Below are positions 1-8,522 of a stretch of 14,941 nucleotides of DNA, piece by piece; within the stretch, counting starts at the first letter, position 1, and every line of letters begins with the position of its first letter. This stretch comes from Gracilaria caudata. Lineage: Eukaryota; Rhodophyta; Florideophyceae; Gracilariales; Gracilariaceae. The notes under the pieces were generated by a model. The model did no database searches. It saw only the letters and a program-made list of their open reading frames with translations, and was not told the DNA's origin. The position numbers were made by a program, and so were the translations under genes. The stretch lies in contig JASCIV010000656.1 in assembly GCA_030374735.1 (NCBI GenBank), forward strand, positions 1-14,941, in the 5' to 3' direction.

Positions 1-984
1 TACAGCTGGTCAAAGTTCATGAAAGGCATCTGATGCAGGGATATCTACCAAGACAAGAGCTTTGATTTCAGCATCGAGTTGAAGAAAAAGACAAAGGGTG
101 GAGCATCTTCTTGTACTTGATGGACAGCAGCATCCAACATGGCACGCTAAGGTTCAACCTGTGGACGTCCGAATACTTACTGTTCATGGAATCCATGCCC
201 GAGAGCGAGAAGAAGAGGGAATTTTGAATTTGGTCTGCAACAATTGATCAAAGGAACAGAAGGCAAGGTACGACCTGAGCCTTAAGAAGAAGTTGGGCAG
301 ATTCATGGCCAAGCAGATGAAGAAGACGGCCAAGGGCATCTCGAGCGCGAATCCCATCAGCGAGGAGAATACGAAAGTGGAAATTGGCGTCGGCCACTTG
401 TATGGGAGGTTGCACTACGAGTGCTTCGAATTCTTGGCCGAGATCTCGGAGGAGTTCGGGAACGAGGACTTGTGGAAGAAATGTTCACTGCGGATTTGGT
501 GGGGATGAGCTTATATACCAGACCGAGGCCAATGAGTTGGATGTGGAATCCGAGGACATCAAATGGAGCATGGCCAACAATGAGTTGTTCAAGAACGCTA
601 ACGAGCTCGTGGACATACACACACTCATATGGACATCCTCAGGAACCCGTGTAAGTGCGACAATATGACGTTCGGGATGAAGTACTTGGACGTGTTGCTG
701 GAGTCAATCAACAGGGCCTTGTCCAGCCCGGTGTCGTAGAGCTTGAAGAAATTGAAGAAGAGGAAAACGCAGTACCACATCATGATCTCAGTTCTTTACA
801 ACTCGATCAAGTGGCACATGCTCTGGAGAGACAACAACATGGTGATGACCGAGAACCTGAGCTTGGCAAGTTGTCCACTTGTAAGAAGGCCGAATACTTC
901 GTGACGAAGCTAGAAATGACCAAGGTGTTCGACTTGAAGGGGTGGCCGCCTGTTGATGGCTCACGTAACGAGTGGTTACGTTAG
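1..984 (+). pseudogene. Decayed protein-coding gene of unknown family, cut by the left edge
   Basis: No single frame is open, but protein-like segments follow one another on the plus strand: frame 1 (1-117, TGA at 31), frame 3 (105-227), frame 2 (248-508), frame 3 (about 504-628), frame 2 (629-905, one TAG at 737) and frame 1 (about 885-984, ending in TAG). Segments meet or overlap at each switch, as expected when small indels break a gene. In these segments third codon positions are rich in G/C and leucine is mostly TTG, unlike the rest of the window. The pieces contain patches such as GVGHLYGRLHYECFEFLAEI, MDILRNPCKCDNMTFGMKYL and EYFVTKLEMTKVFDLKGWPP. I do not recognise the family. At least five frame changes and two stops argue against a working gene; introns are a weaker explanation because the joins lack convincing splice sites. 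It may be a host pseudogene or an integrated foreign gene. Confidence 0.5.
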
Positions 985-1073
985 GGGAAGGAACTGCGTG
1001 GGCGGACAAATTCAACGTAGTTAGAAATCACCTCTGTACTGAGAACTGCGTAGATAGCTCAGAGTGCAAATAG

Positions 1074-1215
1074 TTCAAATTCGAATTGAATTGCGCAACG
1101 CGACTCAAACAGGAGAAGAATCCTCCTGAATCTGTCTGAATCAGACAGAATAATATCCCGGACACAGCGGGAGAATGCTAGTGTCCGGAGTCAGACTCAG
1201 GAGCGGACTCCTGAG
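1074..1215. repeat. Cluster of palindromes and hairpins
   Basis: Six self-complementary elements lie within 142 bases: AATTCGAATT (1078-1087), TTGCGCAA (1091-1098), CAGGAG/CTCCTG (1110-1115 with 1123-1128), TCTGTCTGA/TCAGACAGA (1131-1139 with 1141-1149, one-base centre), CCGGACAC/GTGTCCGG (1158-1165 with 1181-1188) and CTCAGGAG/CTCCTGAG (1196-1203 with 1208-1215). All stems are perfect. The cluster sits between the decayed gene on the left and the start of the zinc-finger array on the right. It could be a fold-back element remnant, a structured RNA or a recombination-prone junction; nothing in it identifies a known family. The flanking 1216-1659 holds no convincing gene. Confidence 0.6.
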
Positions 1216-1659
1216 ATCCATTGTGCGTGCTCTTCTCGCCTCCGTCCCACCGTGCGCACGCGCCGCTGCTACGACTACAGTAAAATTCTGTCCTTCGCCC
1301 CTGTTCTGATCATCACCGCCCATTGAGAAAATGACGAATAGGTTCTACAAGTGGGCCGGGAACACTCAAACCTCAGCACCGAGAATTTCAATGATTAGTT
1401 GATGGGCAAGTTGTACTCGACGTTCTCCTTTATCCAAAGAAAAGCAAAGACTTATAGTTGTATACACTCGTCTGAGAATTTTTATTTTTAAGTCTCTCAT
1501 CATACTTTTGTACGGAATCAAAGAAACGTGAGCTAAAAACAGGCATTAGAAATGAACATTGTATTCATATAAAATGGATATTTGGGTTTAGTTCTAGAGA
1601 CCTGTGGTTTTTGTAGCATTAAACAGAACAGCAGTACGAATGTTGTGTTTCCCACTTGA

Positions 1660-2175
1660 GCAAACACGCAAGAAACTGCTCAATCGAAAAAGCAAACGAG
1701 TCTCAGCGCTTTCGTGTTTAGAATGAATAAATATAAGCGTAGAAGAGTAACTCGTAGTGATCCACTAGATGATGGTGGAAGGTCTAATGTCATACACGCT
1801 TGGGAAGGGGTTTCTGGGTGCTCAATGCAAACAGGCCTCTCCGACTCAACAACAAAAATCACTCACGAAAAGCACCAAGAATGTACCGAATGGGTTGATG
1901 GACTGCAAGAGCCATTCAGACGAATTGTTCGCGGAGAATTCGAGGCGTACAGGCATAGCTAGGAGAAAATTGCAAGAAAGGGAAGCTTAGAAGACGAAAG
2001 AATTGTGGGGACGGATGGCTGGACACTCGAACGAGACAACAGTACCGAGGGTCTTACGGGAATCACGTCAGAAATCTCGTTTCGCGCGATGAAAAGGTGG
2101 ACAAGGAAAAGAAAGAAGGTGGGTATTAGAAAGGGTCTAGAGTTTACCGGACGGATACGAAGCGAGAGCCCATGA
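1660..2175 (+). pseudogene. Broken copy of the array's second gene ('gene 2')
   Basis: Frame 1 is open from 1660 (after TGA at 1657) to TGA at 2173, interrupted only by TAG at 1960; the first ATG is at 1723. The product is charged and without recognisable domains. It lies just upstream of a decayed zinc-finger copy, the same place as the gene 2 exon at 8523-8980 relative to the copy at 9370. By eye the middle part matches that exon: FEAYRHS followed by the stop here against FEDLLKYRKHYE there, then NSTEG against DSTVE. The family is not recognised. It would be the tail of an array unit lying left of unit 1. The match is short and gapped, so homology is probable rather than certain. Confidence 0.35.
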
Positions 2176-2389
2176 AGCGCTCACAGTTTTGTAGAAAATT
2201 TCGAGTCGCGGTACCGTCCTTTCCAATATGAATCCCGTCCTCGGCGTGAAGGATGACTTTAGAGTTGGGAAGGAGGGATGCCGAAGAGAATGGTACTGTT
2301 ATTGAAGAGAGAAGCTCGAATCTTGAAGAAGTGAGGGTGGAGGGAGGATGATATGTTGAACTCAAGTAGATGGAGAACGGATGATGAAA

Positions 2390-2790
2390 AAAGAATGGAC
2401 CAGCTTGTCAAGTTCCCAAGCGTGATGTATGCTCTATGCGGTTACGACCGGAAGCACCACACGTACTTTCCTTGGGATTCACTTTTCATTCCGGTCGTTT
2501 CGACCAGTGCCGACCTCCTCAACTGTTCTTCTTCCCCAATCCATTCTTCTGACTTCCGAGAAAGCCGGAGAGACGTCAACATGTGCATTACATGTGTTTC
2601 TATCCATTCCATCAGAAGCATCAATTGGATAGACAAATGTGGAACTTTCACAATATATTGGATTCGTCGAGGTCTGTATGAATTCGTTTTCAGAAAGGGA
2701 TATGCAAGCAAGATTCTGTCCTTCGAATTTCCAGTTCTTATCATTTCGAGCCACAACAGCTCAGAAAGATCCTAAAGAACCAAATCGATG
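2390..2790 (+). pseudogene. Decayed two-exon C2H2 zinc-finger copy
   Basis: From 2571 the sequence aligns codon for codon, without an indel, with exon 2 of gene A over about 33 codons, starting with the same RRQHV. Finger 2 has lost its first cysteine (now His) and first histidine (now Gln), while the core PF, QK and LDR residues persist; TGA at 2679 ends the frame where finger 3 should begin. Upstream, finger 1 is recognisable around 2410-2462 (KF then RKHH) and a GTACTT at 2463 sits where the donor is in gene A, giving a would-be intron of 108 bases against 121. The 5' flank from about 2124 aligns with 14507 onward, so this relic and the one at the right edge are equivalent positions in different units. 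Confidence 0.6.
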
Positions 2791-3034
2791 AGGCCAAAAT
2801 AATGGACTCTTTCAGAAGAATGAAAGATGCTAGGATGAAAGCATTCTGCATAGCAGTGCCCCGAAGAACTTTGCTCGACTCTCACAGGCCTACACCCCAA
2901 CCACCACAAGGAACACGAAACTGCAAACGGGGGTTCATGCTCATGAGAGTGTTGAAAAGTAGCGTAGTTTGTCTTGTTGCGTCCAAGGGAGGTGGAAATT
3001 TGCAACTATTGCCCTTTGATATCCAAATGACGTC

Positions 3035-3480
3035 GACGCCTGCCAACAGACCTTGCCTCTCAAAGTGAAATGCAATTCCAGTCTTCCTTTTTCGCTCGTT
3101 CGCATCCTACTTGAGACCAAACCACCATCCTCATTCCATCCCGCACTTCGTCAGGACTGGAGCTTCTGTTTGTGAATACTGAACCAAAACCTTTGGCATT
3201 CCTCTTTCATAACTCTAACCCCAACTTCCGCGCCGGAGACTGGACTCATACTAGAATTGAAAGCGACCACAATTCATCGCAGTAACCATCTGCTCTACCA
3301 AAAGCAGAGCATCGATTGACATCCGGCGATTGTGACTATCGGGGATCTGTTTGATGTGAGGCATGAAAAAAGAATTCAAATGTAGGTATAATGTGGCCTT
3401 AGGCCAAAGGTGTCGCAGAGTTCGCAACTTTTCGAAATGCACCTTCCTGTACCTTTGCAAGACACATATGATTCCGTCGA
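3035..3480 (+). pseudogene. 5' fragment of a zinc-finger gene with its promoter region
   Basis: The block 3035-3255 aligns with the 5' flanks of genes A and B, including the CTCAAAGTGA motif and, near 3152, GTCAGGACTGGA shared with gene B. The start codon region reads TTGAAAGC in place of ATGGAT; the next residues, SDHNSSQ then a TAA, match DIDHTSSQ in gene A. About 210 bases of the linker region are missing, because FKC of finger 1 occurs at 3375 instead of some 330 bases after the start. Finger 1 then reads FKCRYNVA-LGQ, with the second cysteine lost and one codon deleted. No exon 2 is convincing. It is an extra tandem copy absent from unit 2. Confidence 0.55.
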
Positions 3481-3574
3481 TCCTTCATCCGCACTCAAAG
3501 GTAGATTAACATTTGCCCGTGGAAGTTGGGGCGTTTTTTTGCTCCAGGGATGGAGACTGGGGGGTGGGTTTAAG

Positions 3575-3840
3575 TAGGTGAGTCAAACGATGTCGACGAC
3601 TCCAATCCGCGACTCGATTGGCGAAGATGGTGGAGGGTCGCGTCGATCATTTTGCATTCCACACTTGAGCACATTGGCGACCTGTCCACATGTCCACTCC
3701 CCGGGTGCCCAACTGAACACATGTACATCTGCCGAAATTGTCTGTCTCTCGCGGGAAGCGAACGACAGAACAATCTCTTTTCCTTCACGAGAATTCCGAA
3801 CAAAATTTGTTGACATTAATGCCCTGTTATGACCCCTCTA
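3575..3840 (-). other. Minus-strand block repeated at 9725, with an open frame of 77 codons
   Basis: The block is repeated in unit 2 (9725-9930). On the minus strand the frame 3816 to 3583 is open and matches the longer minus frame of unit 2: VANVLKCGMQND against VANELRTGKQND, and IESRIGVVDIV against IESWIGVVDNV. The unit 2 copy has a 12-base insertion that keeps the frame, and here a TGA replaces TGC just after the shared stretch. By hand count, about half of some 29 base differences fall in third positions of this frame, which hints at coding but does not prove it. The other minus frame and a plus frame also stay open. No family is recognised; it could equally be a conserved regulatory segment. 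Confidence 0.4.
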
Positions 3841-4850
3841 GCAAGGCTTTCTTCATGTTCTTCTCGGTGCTGTGTTGCTAGTCTCGATTGCGGCAGAAAC
3901 AAGAAGCGAGAGATCCATTTTGCCCTTTTCAGAAGATATCGTATTGCTCAACACAATGACCAGAGGGTCGCAACGTCCATTCCGATGTCAGCACGAAATC
4001 CCGCGCGAAACGGCACAGAGCAGATATATATGTAACATTTCACTCAGTGGAAGTACGATAACAATGTGATGAGCAGATATGTGCATTCCATGATGATCTC
4101 CGTCGGTCCGGTTTCTTATCTGGTAGCTATTCACTTTCCCAGCACACCAAAAAGTTTAATTTACTTACAATAGGAAAACTAGTGTCCTCTCGGCAGGCTA
4201 AGAGTTTCCGGATACTGAACTAACGTGCCATACATCGATTTTAGCTTTTGTATTCCAATCTGACGAGACCACAAAATTGCTTTGCTACTTTCGTGTAAAC
4301 CAATGCGTTTAGGGACTTGCCATCAATTCGGGTCATCAGCACTCCTCTTTACAAAGCATACGGTGGTTCCAAGCTTGCTTGTCCATTCTTCTACAAGATA
4401 CTAGCTTTTTTGACATGGATTTCTACCTACACTGTACTGCTTCCGAACTACATCTACTGGCATTTTTGCCGTTCTGTGCGACAGTTGGAAGTGACAGCAC
4501 GCTCCTTGTTTTTCGTGGCACGCATGTACCCGCCTGTGACTTTGATACTCAGGCATCTCGGTTTTCCAGATATATATTCTCAAGTCTTACAAACAGCAAG
4601 GGCAATGATCTTACCACGCTCTTTCTTGTGTAACAAGTGATTTGTTTCGCCACAAAATTTATTTCCGTTTCGAGCAGGTTTCAAGAAGCATGCATGACAT
4701 GATGGAGGTATGTAGAATTTCCATCACCCAAAGAGTTGAGAATTAATCCGGAAGAGGTCTTAGAGTTCGTTGCCTCGCAAACACGATCATGTTATCTGTC
4801 TCACCGGCGCCATGTATCTTTCAAACTTTGACAAGGTACCAAGGTCCCGG
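3841..4850. other. Spacer without a supported gene
   Basis: Only modest open frames occur here (the longest is 107 codons at 4317-4640 from a TTG), without recognisable motifs. Roughly 0.7 kb of this interval has no counterpart between the matching blocks of unit 2 (9930-10270), so it is either an insertion in unit 1 or a deletion in unit 2. I see no terminal inverted repeats that would mark a mobile element. Confidence 0.5.
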
Positions 4851-4858
4851 TTTTGCGC

Positions 4859-5035
4859 CTCAAAGTCGGTAATAAAGAGACTTCTCAAATATATCTATAC
4901 AAACTCATTCACAGGTTCTTTCTCCGGCGTGCTACACAACCACATCGACATCACAGAATGGAACAACGGAGAATAAGTGAAGCGTTGAGTCTCTCTCCTC
5001 CGACATGTGCTTCAGCAGAAGTCACTGAGGAATGA
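4859..5035 (+). other. Conserved spacer island, possibly a short exon
   Basis: This segment matches 10270-10381 of unit 2. In one frame both read ETSQI, followed by YLYK here and CLHQ there; the codons for E, T and S differ only at third positions (GAG/GAA, ACT/ACG, TCT/TCC). That pattern suggests past or present coding over a short stretch. Beyond about 15 residues the alignment weakens. No start, splice sites or family can be assigned. Confidence 0.3.
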
Positions 5036-5640
5036 AGAACACCCCAACACTGCTTGTAAGAGAATCATAGACAACCATTCATTTCAATTCACAACCGTTT
5101 AGTTTGAATTCATGAGAGTTAACACTCATACATTGTAAACTGAGTTTCATCCAAACGAGAGTCTCCCGCTTGTCCACTCTCTTACACTGCTCCTACTTCT
5201 ACTTGTGTTTCGGCATGTTCTTACTCTCTGTTTGCCGCCACAGACAGCAAAACGTGAACACTCTAGTTTCCTTCCCCCACATCGCTTCTTGTACATACCT
5301 TCATTGTGGCCGATGATTATTATCCAAAATTCAATCAAGACCTAAATTAGCGTTTCCCATCTAAAAGAGAGGCACTGATCCTAACCATTTTTAGAAATCT
5401 TATGAAAGTATTCAACACGTACCGATCCCCCACCCAAAATCTCAAGGATAAGAATACCATAACTTCTGGAGCAAAAGGGACCAGCTCACTCACAAAGGTG
5501 AGAAGGATAGTTTTTGGCTCATATCATGAACATGCCAAGAGAATTTAGATTGGCAGTTTTCTGCTCAAATCATCAGTAAGCATACGTTCAACCTATGAAA
5601 ATCAAAAATTGAAGTATGTTAGACGTCTGCATACTATGAT
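5036..5640. other. Spacer with weak inter-unit similarity
   Basis: No gene is supported. From about 5420 the sequence aligns loosely with 10780 onward, leading into the next island. An imperfect 18-base palindrome centred on GTTAAC occurs at 5112-5129, starting ATGAG and ending CTCAT. Confidence 0.4.
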
Positions 5641-5960
5641 GTTTTCTCTTGGTGTGGCTTTTGGTCTGCTGGCTCTTACATTTAGCAAGCAAGCACGTCA
5701 GAGAGTTCAACGTGCAATTGGACTACCGTTTTCCTCACGAGTTGCTATTCAATATTTACTATAAGATATCGAAACTTACGTGGCACCCTTGTATTTTGGA
5801 TCTTGTTGGTAATGCTAACGAGAGCACACAGATGCTTTCCTACATTCTTCAGTACTCAGCTTGAACTAGATAGTAGTGGACCTGTGTCCTCTCCTGATTG
5901 ACGACTACTCGCTCTGCTTCTTGAAGATTGCCAACTACCATATCAAGTTCTTATGCACAC
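5640..5960 (+). other. Conserved island repeated at 10975, possible exon
   Basis: This segment is repeated in unit 2 at 10975-11300. Both carry 24 identical bases (5764-5787 and 11095-11118). In one frame the translations run in parallel: HVREFNVQLDY against HIREFNLRLEC, then ISKLTWH in both and ILDL against ILDF. Many replacements are conservative (V/I, V/L, D/E, L/V, I/V), as in a protein under selection. Here the frame is open 5649-5864, but the SLGVA motif shared by both units is in another frame, so a frameshift or splice separates it. In unit 2 the frame is open 10938-11150. No domain is recognised and no ATG-led model fits both copies. Confidence 0.4.
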
Positions 5961-6691
5961 CATGAGTTTTGCATATGCCTGCATCGTTGCTTTAGTTGCT
6001 TCCTGAATTGCATTGTTGCCATCTGTTGCGAGTGCAAAAGGGCAGCGTCACCGTACCGTCACGCCCAAGGGGCTTTTGACTTCAGAGTAGAAGCAAAAGG
6101 CTCTCAAATATGATGCTCTTTTCAGAGAAGATATTTAGTATATTGAAGTATGCATCATACAAAAGTTTGCCCTGTAAAATCAATTTCGATTGCCCAAAGA
6201 TGCATTTGAGGCGTCAAAAGCGTTGAACATGCAAGAATACATGAAGTGAACCCATTGTCTCGTCGAAATGACAAGAAAAAATCAACACAGTCCTAAGCAG
6301 TGGAATATGAGTGTTTGATCGAATTCGAAGGCTCTTCTTGGAACCCACTTTCAAACTGTGTTAGCAGGGCTTATGCAAGTTAGAAACGAGTAGTGGGCTT
6401 TTGAAATTAAAAGCAGCACTTTCGTTCTCCAACTCCACTGTGGTATCGGTCCTACCATCTCTGGACCTTTTCCACTACTGTGGTCCACTGGGCCAGCGTC
6501 TCATTTCGTGATTCAAGGCGAAAACCATGTGCAACGTTTACTTTGTCTCAGAGACGGAATAGCTACCCCTGCTATACGTTCGAAACCAGAATAGAGACCA
6601 TCATGCGCCGTGGAAACAGATTGAAACTTTGTCCAAACGGCGAAATCAAAATGGATCAAGGAGTCGAGCCTCTCCAAACCACTTAGTGGTA
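5961..6691. other. Upstream spacer of zinc-finger gene A
   Basis: It aligns with gaps to 11300-12058 of unit 2, for example TTTCAAACT with following sequence near 6350 and 11702, and CGAAACCAG at 6581 and 11941. Frames open in one unit are not kept in the other, so I do not call a gene. It probably contains distal promoter sequence. Confidence 0.4.
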
Positions 6692-6735
6692 TAGAAAAGT
6701 TTCTCAAAGTATTACAGTAGAGGCGCCGGCGGAGA
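6692..6735 (+). promoter_or_regulatory. Conserved promoter block of gene A with a GC palindrome
   Basis: The stretch AGAAAAGTTTCTCAAAGTAT, then TACAGT and GCGCCGGCGGAGAA, recurs almost unchanged at 12059-12101 before gene B and in weaker form near 3035. It lies about 220-260 bases before the ATG in gene A. Its centre CGCCGGCG is a perfect palindrome, extended to the ten-base CCGCCGGCGG in gene B. It is followed by a conserved CTTCAAAGTGA-like motif at 6748. Position and conservation suggest a core promoter or transcription-factor site. Confidence 0.5.
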
Positions 6736-6952
6736 ATGGGCCAGGCTCTTCAAAGTGACAAGCCTGCCCTTTTCTCTCGTCCTCGTTCGTACTCCGGTTA
6801 CTTTAGTCAAACTGACCTATCTTCGCTTGTTCGCTCATTTACTCACGATTCAAGCTTCTCTCTTTCATAACTATTGTACAAACCTTCTTCGCCGTTCCTC
6901 CTCCATATCACTGCCGCCATTCTCCTCGCTGAACACTAAACTGAACATTGAA

Positions 6953-7778
6953 ATGGATATCGATCACACTTCGTCGCAGTTCCATGATTTTTTGGCGAGA
7001 AGGAAAATCTGCCACATTCCGAGTGTGCACATGTCCCATCGAACAGGATTTGCACCACAGATTCCACCGATCCGGTCTCGTCAGGAAACGTCTCCAAGCA
7101 GCCAAGAATCTTCAGTGAAGCTTCCTGGGTTTTCTACTCTCTTCCCCGCCCTCGCTTCACATCCCGGACCGTCTCTTTATTGCAATAAGAATAACGAAGC
7201 CGGTCTTGGAGTTTCCCATGAGTCGCGTTGTGAAGATGACACTGTCACCCAGACACCCATTCGTGGTAGGCTCCTAAAACAATTCAAATGTGAGTTCTGC
7301 TCCAGGTCCTTTCGCAGACGGCACCATAAAACGCGCCACGTCCAAAACGTGCATCACAACGTACGTCTTCTTTTCACCTTCCTCTCATAGTAGAATGATA
7401 CATGTTGTCCATCCACTTACTAAACTTCCGATCTACATTTGATTCCTGAATCTTTCCTTACAATTTTCATCAAAACTGCAGAGACGTCAACATGTGTGCC
7501 ATCTTTGTTCTCACCCATTCGATCAAAAGCAGAATCTCGACAGACATCTGGCCACAGTGCACCACATTATCGACCTTTTCAAGTGTGAAGTGTGTCAGAT
7601 GTGCTTCCCGCACAGGGGTTTGCTGAGGACCCACAAGAAATGCGCGCATCAGATATTCGGCCGATACCAATGCGGAGTATGCAATTCGTGTTTCAACACC
7701 GAGGAGGACATTGTGAGTCACGTTTCGAAAACTCACCCTCATTGCTCGCACCCTCTGTCAACGGTCTTGCGCAGGTAG
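6953..7778 (+). CDS. C2H2 zinc-finger protein with four fingers (gene A, two exons, intact)
   Basis: Join 6953-7360 and 7482-7778 gives 234 residues. The ATG at 6953 has A at -3 and G at +4, and the gene B paralogue starts at the same place. The N-terminal half has three motifs shared with gene B: FHDFLARR (10-17), PPIRS (38-42) and KLPGFSTLFPAL (56-67), in a Ser/Pro-rich linker. Four canonical fingers C-X2-C-X12-H-X4-H follow: C113/C116/H129/H134, C142/C145/H158/H163, C171/C174/H187/H192 and C200/C203/H216/H221. Every ligand is present. Such fingers normally bind DNA in the nucleus; target and role are unknown. The intron falls between fingers 1 and 2. The stop TAG overlaps a CAG|GTAGGC donor-like site (exon end 7774), so a longer spliced form reaching the frame at 8249 is possible but unproven. 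Confidence 0.88.
7361..7481 (+). other. Intron of gene A (121 bases, phase 0)
   Basis: The donor is AAC|GTACGT and the acceptor CTGCAG|AGACGT. Splicing joins residue N136 to R137 and keeps the frame. Unspliced reading would stop at the TAG at 7388. A TACTAAA branch-point-like motif lies at 7418-7424. Gene B has the same intron at the same codon boundary. Confidence 0.88.
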
Positions 7779-7846
7779 GCGAGCGATGATTTCTTGAGAG
7801 GTGTGAACTTCTGGTACTGTCTTGTGGATTTGTGAGTGTGGGCTAA

Positions 7847-7881
7847 CTACGTGTGGACTACGCTCGGGTTAACCGGGAGGC
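7847..7881 (+). promoter_or_regulatory. Near-invariant 35-base block downstream of gene A
   Basis: Thirty-four of 35 bases are identical to 13265-13299 downstream of gene B, a much higher identity than in either coding region. It begins CTACGTGTGGACTACGCTC and contains the palindrome GGTTAACC. It lies about 70 bases after the gene A stop, so it is probably in the 3' untranslated region or in a downstream intron. A role in RNA processing, stability or protein binding is possible. Confidence 0.55.
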
Positions 7882-7944
7882 CTCAATTCTTTTGTGGTTT
7901 GGCTGGATGGAAGTAAGTCAAGGTTGTTGAACAGGCTATCTTGC

Positions 7945-8235
7945 GAAAAACGGAAGCTATTTGCTTCTGAAGATTTCAACCGATCAAAACAATGTGTGCT
8001 CTATGGATCTACCGCCGCCGCCTTGTTTCTACTCAATTAGAAAGGGCTGTTTCTTGCTTTCGGAAGAACTAAGACTTGTGATTACTGTACCAATGAACGC
8101 TGAAGAGTAGAGCAGAAGCTGTGAAGATATGTGATGGAGGGGCTGCAGGCCGCACAGTGTGGGGTGGTCATATGGGCGGAGCGTGAGTGCAGATGTAGTG
8201 TATGGAACAAATGATGCACAACATGACAACGTCTC
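7945..8235. other. Interval present in unit 1 but apparently not in unit 2
   Basis: Sequence on both sides (TTGTTGAAC at 7923, and TTTAGATTCAG with following bases at 8245) matches adjacent sequence in unit 2 (13340-13390), where this roughly 290-base interval is missing. It contains a short frame from ATG 8002 starting MDLPPPPCFYSIRKGC, open to TAG at 8107, which could be a first exon of gene 2. No inverted repeats or target duplication are evident. Confidence 0.3.
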
Positions 8236-8248
8236 AACTTCTTTTTAG

Positions 8249-8458
8249 ATTCAGTCCGATTTCAACATCTCTAGCAGTGAACTTGGTTTGATTGCAGTTG
8301 AAGCTTTCACCAAGGACAGGATGGCTGCCACTTGGGGTGCGGAGTTGAACAAACTTCGGAGGTATCTGCGGTTGAATGGGGAAAAGTCCCGAAGAAGTTT
8401 TGCACGTATACTCAACAAAGCTTTGTTTTCACATTTCGGGCATGGTAGTTGGAACTGA
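8249..8458 (+). CDS. Putative exon of unrecognised gene 2, unit 1
   Basis: A frame of 69 codons is open from 8249, right after CTTCTTTTTAG, a good 3' splice site, to TGA at 8456. The translation is protein-like, with LGLIAVEAFTKDRMAATWGA and a basic tail (KSRRSFARIL). Unit 2 has a counterpart, also 69 codons, at 13398-13604, sharing V.AF..(D/E)RRM-like residues (AVEAFTKDRM against VANAFHERRM). This supports a real exon, but the upstream exon is unknown. It could belong to gene A through the CAG|GTAGGC donor only if the acceptor were CTCTAG at about 8273 or the AG just after it, or to a separate gene starting near 8002. The family is not recognised. Confidence 0.4.
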   Translation: MQSDFNISSSELGLIAVEAFTKDRMAATWGAELNKLRRYLRLNGEKSRRSFARILNKALFSHFGHGSWN

Positions 8459-8522
8459 ACAGTGCGGGTCTTTTGGCCCTCCTGTTACGAGAACAGACGC
8501 CAGTTGATGATCTAAAATCTGT

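Noticed and set aside
1051..1086. tRNA-like A and B box motifs (TAGCTCAGAGTG and GTTCAAATTC).
   Set aside because: The boxes are only about ten bases apart, no cloverleaf or anticodon arm fits, and no acceptor stem is found.
2442..2756. Minus-strand frames of 91-104 codons across the first relic.
   Set aside because: They are antisense shadows of the decayed zinc-finger exons and have no counterpart in other copies.
4317..4640. Frame of 107 codons with hydrophobic and aromatic residues.
   Set aside because: It starts at TTG, has no conserved counterpart in unit 2 and no motif, and other frames in the region are similarly open.
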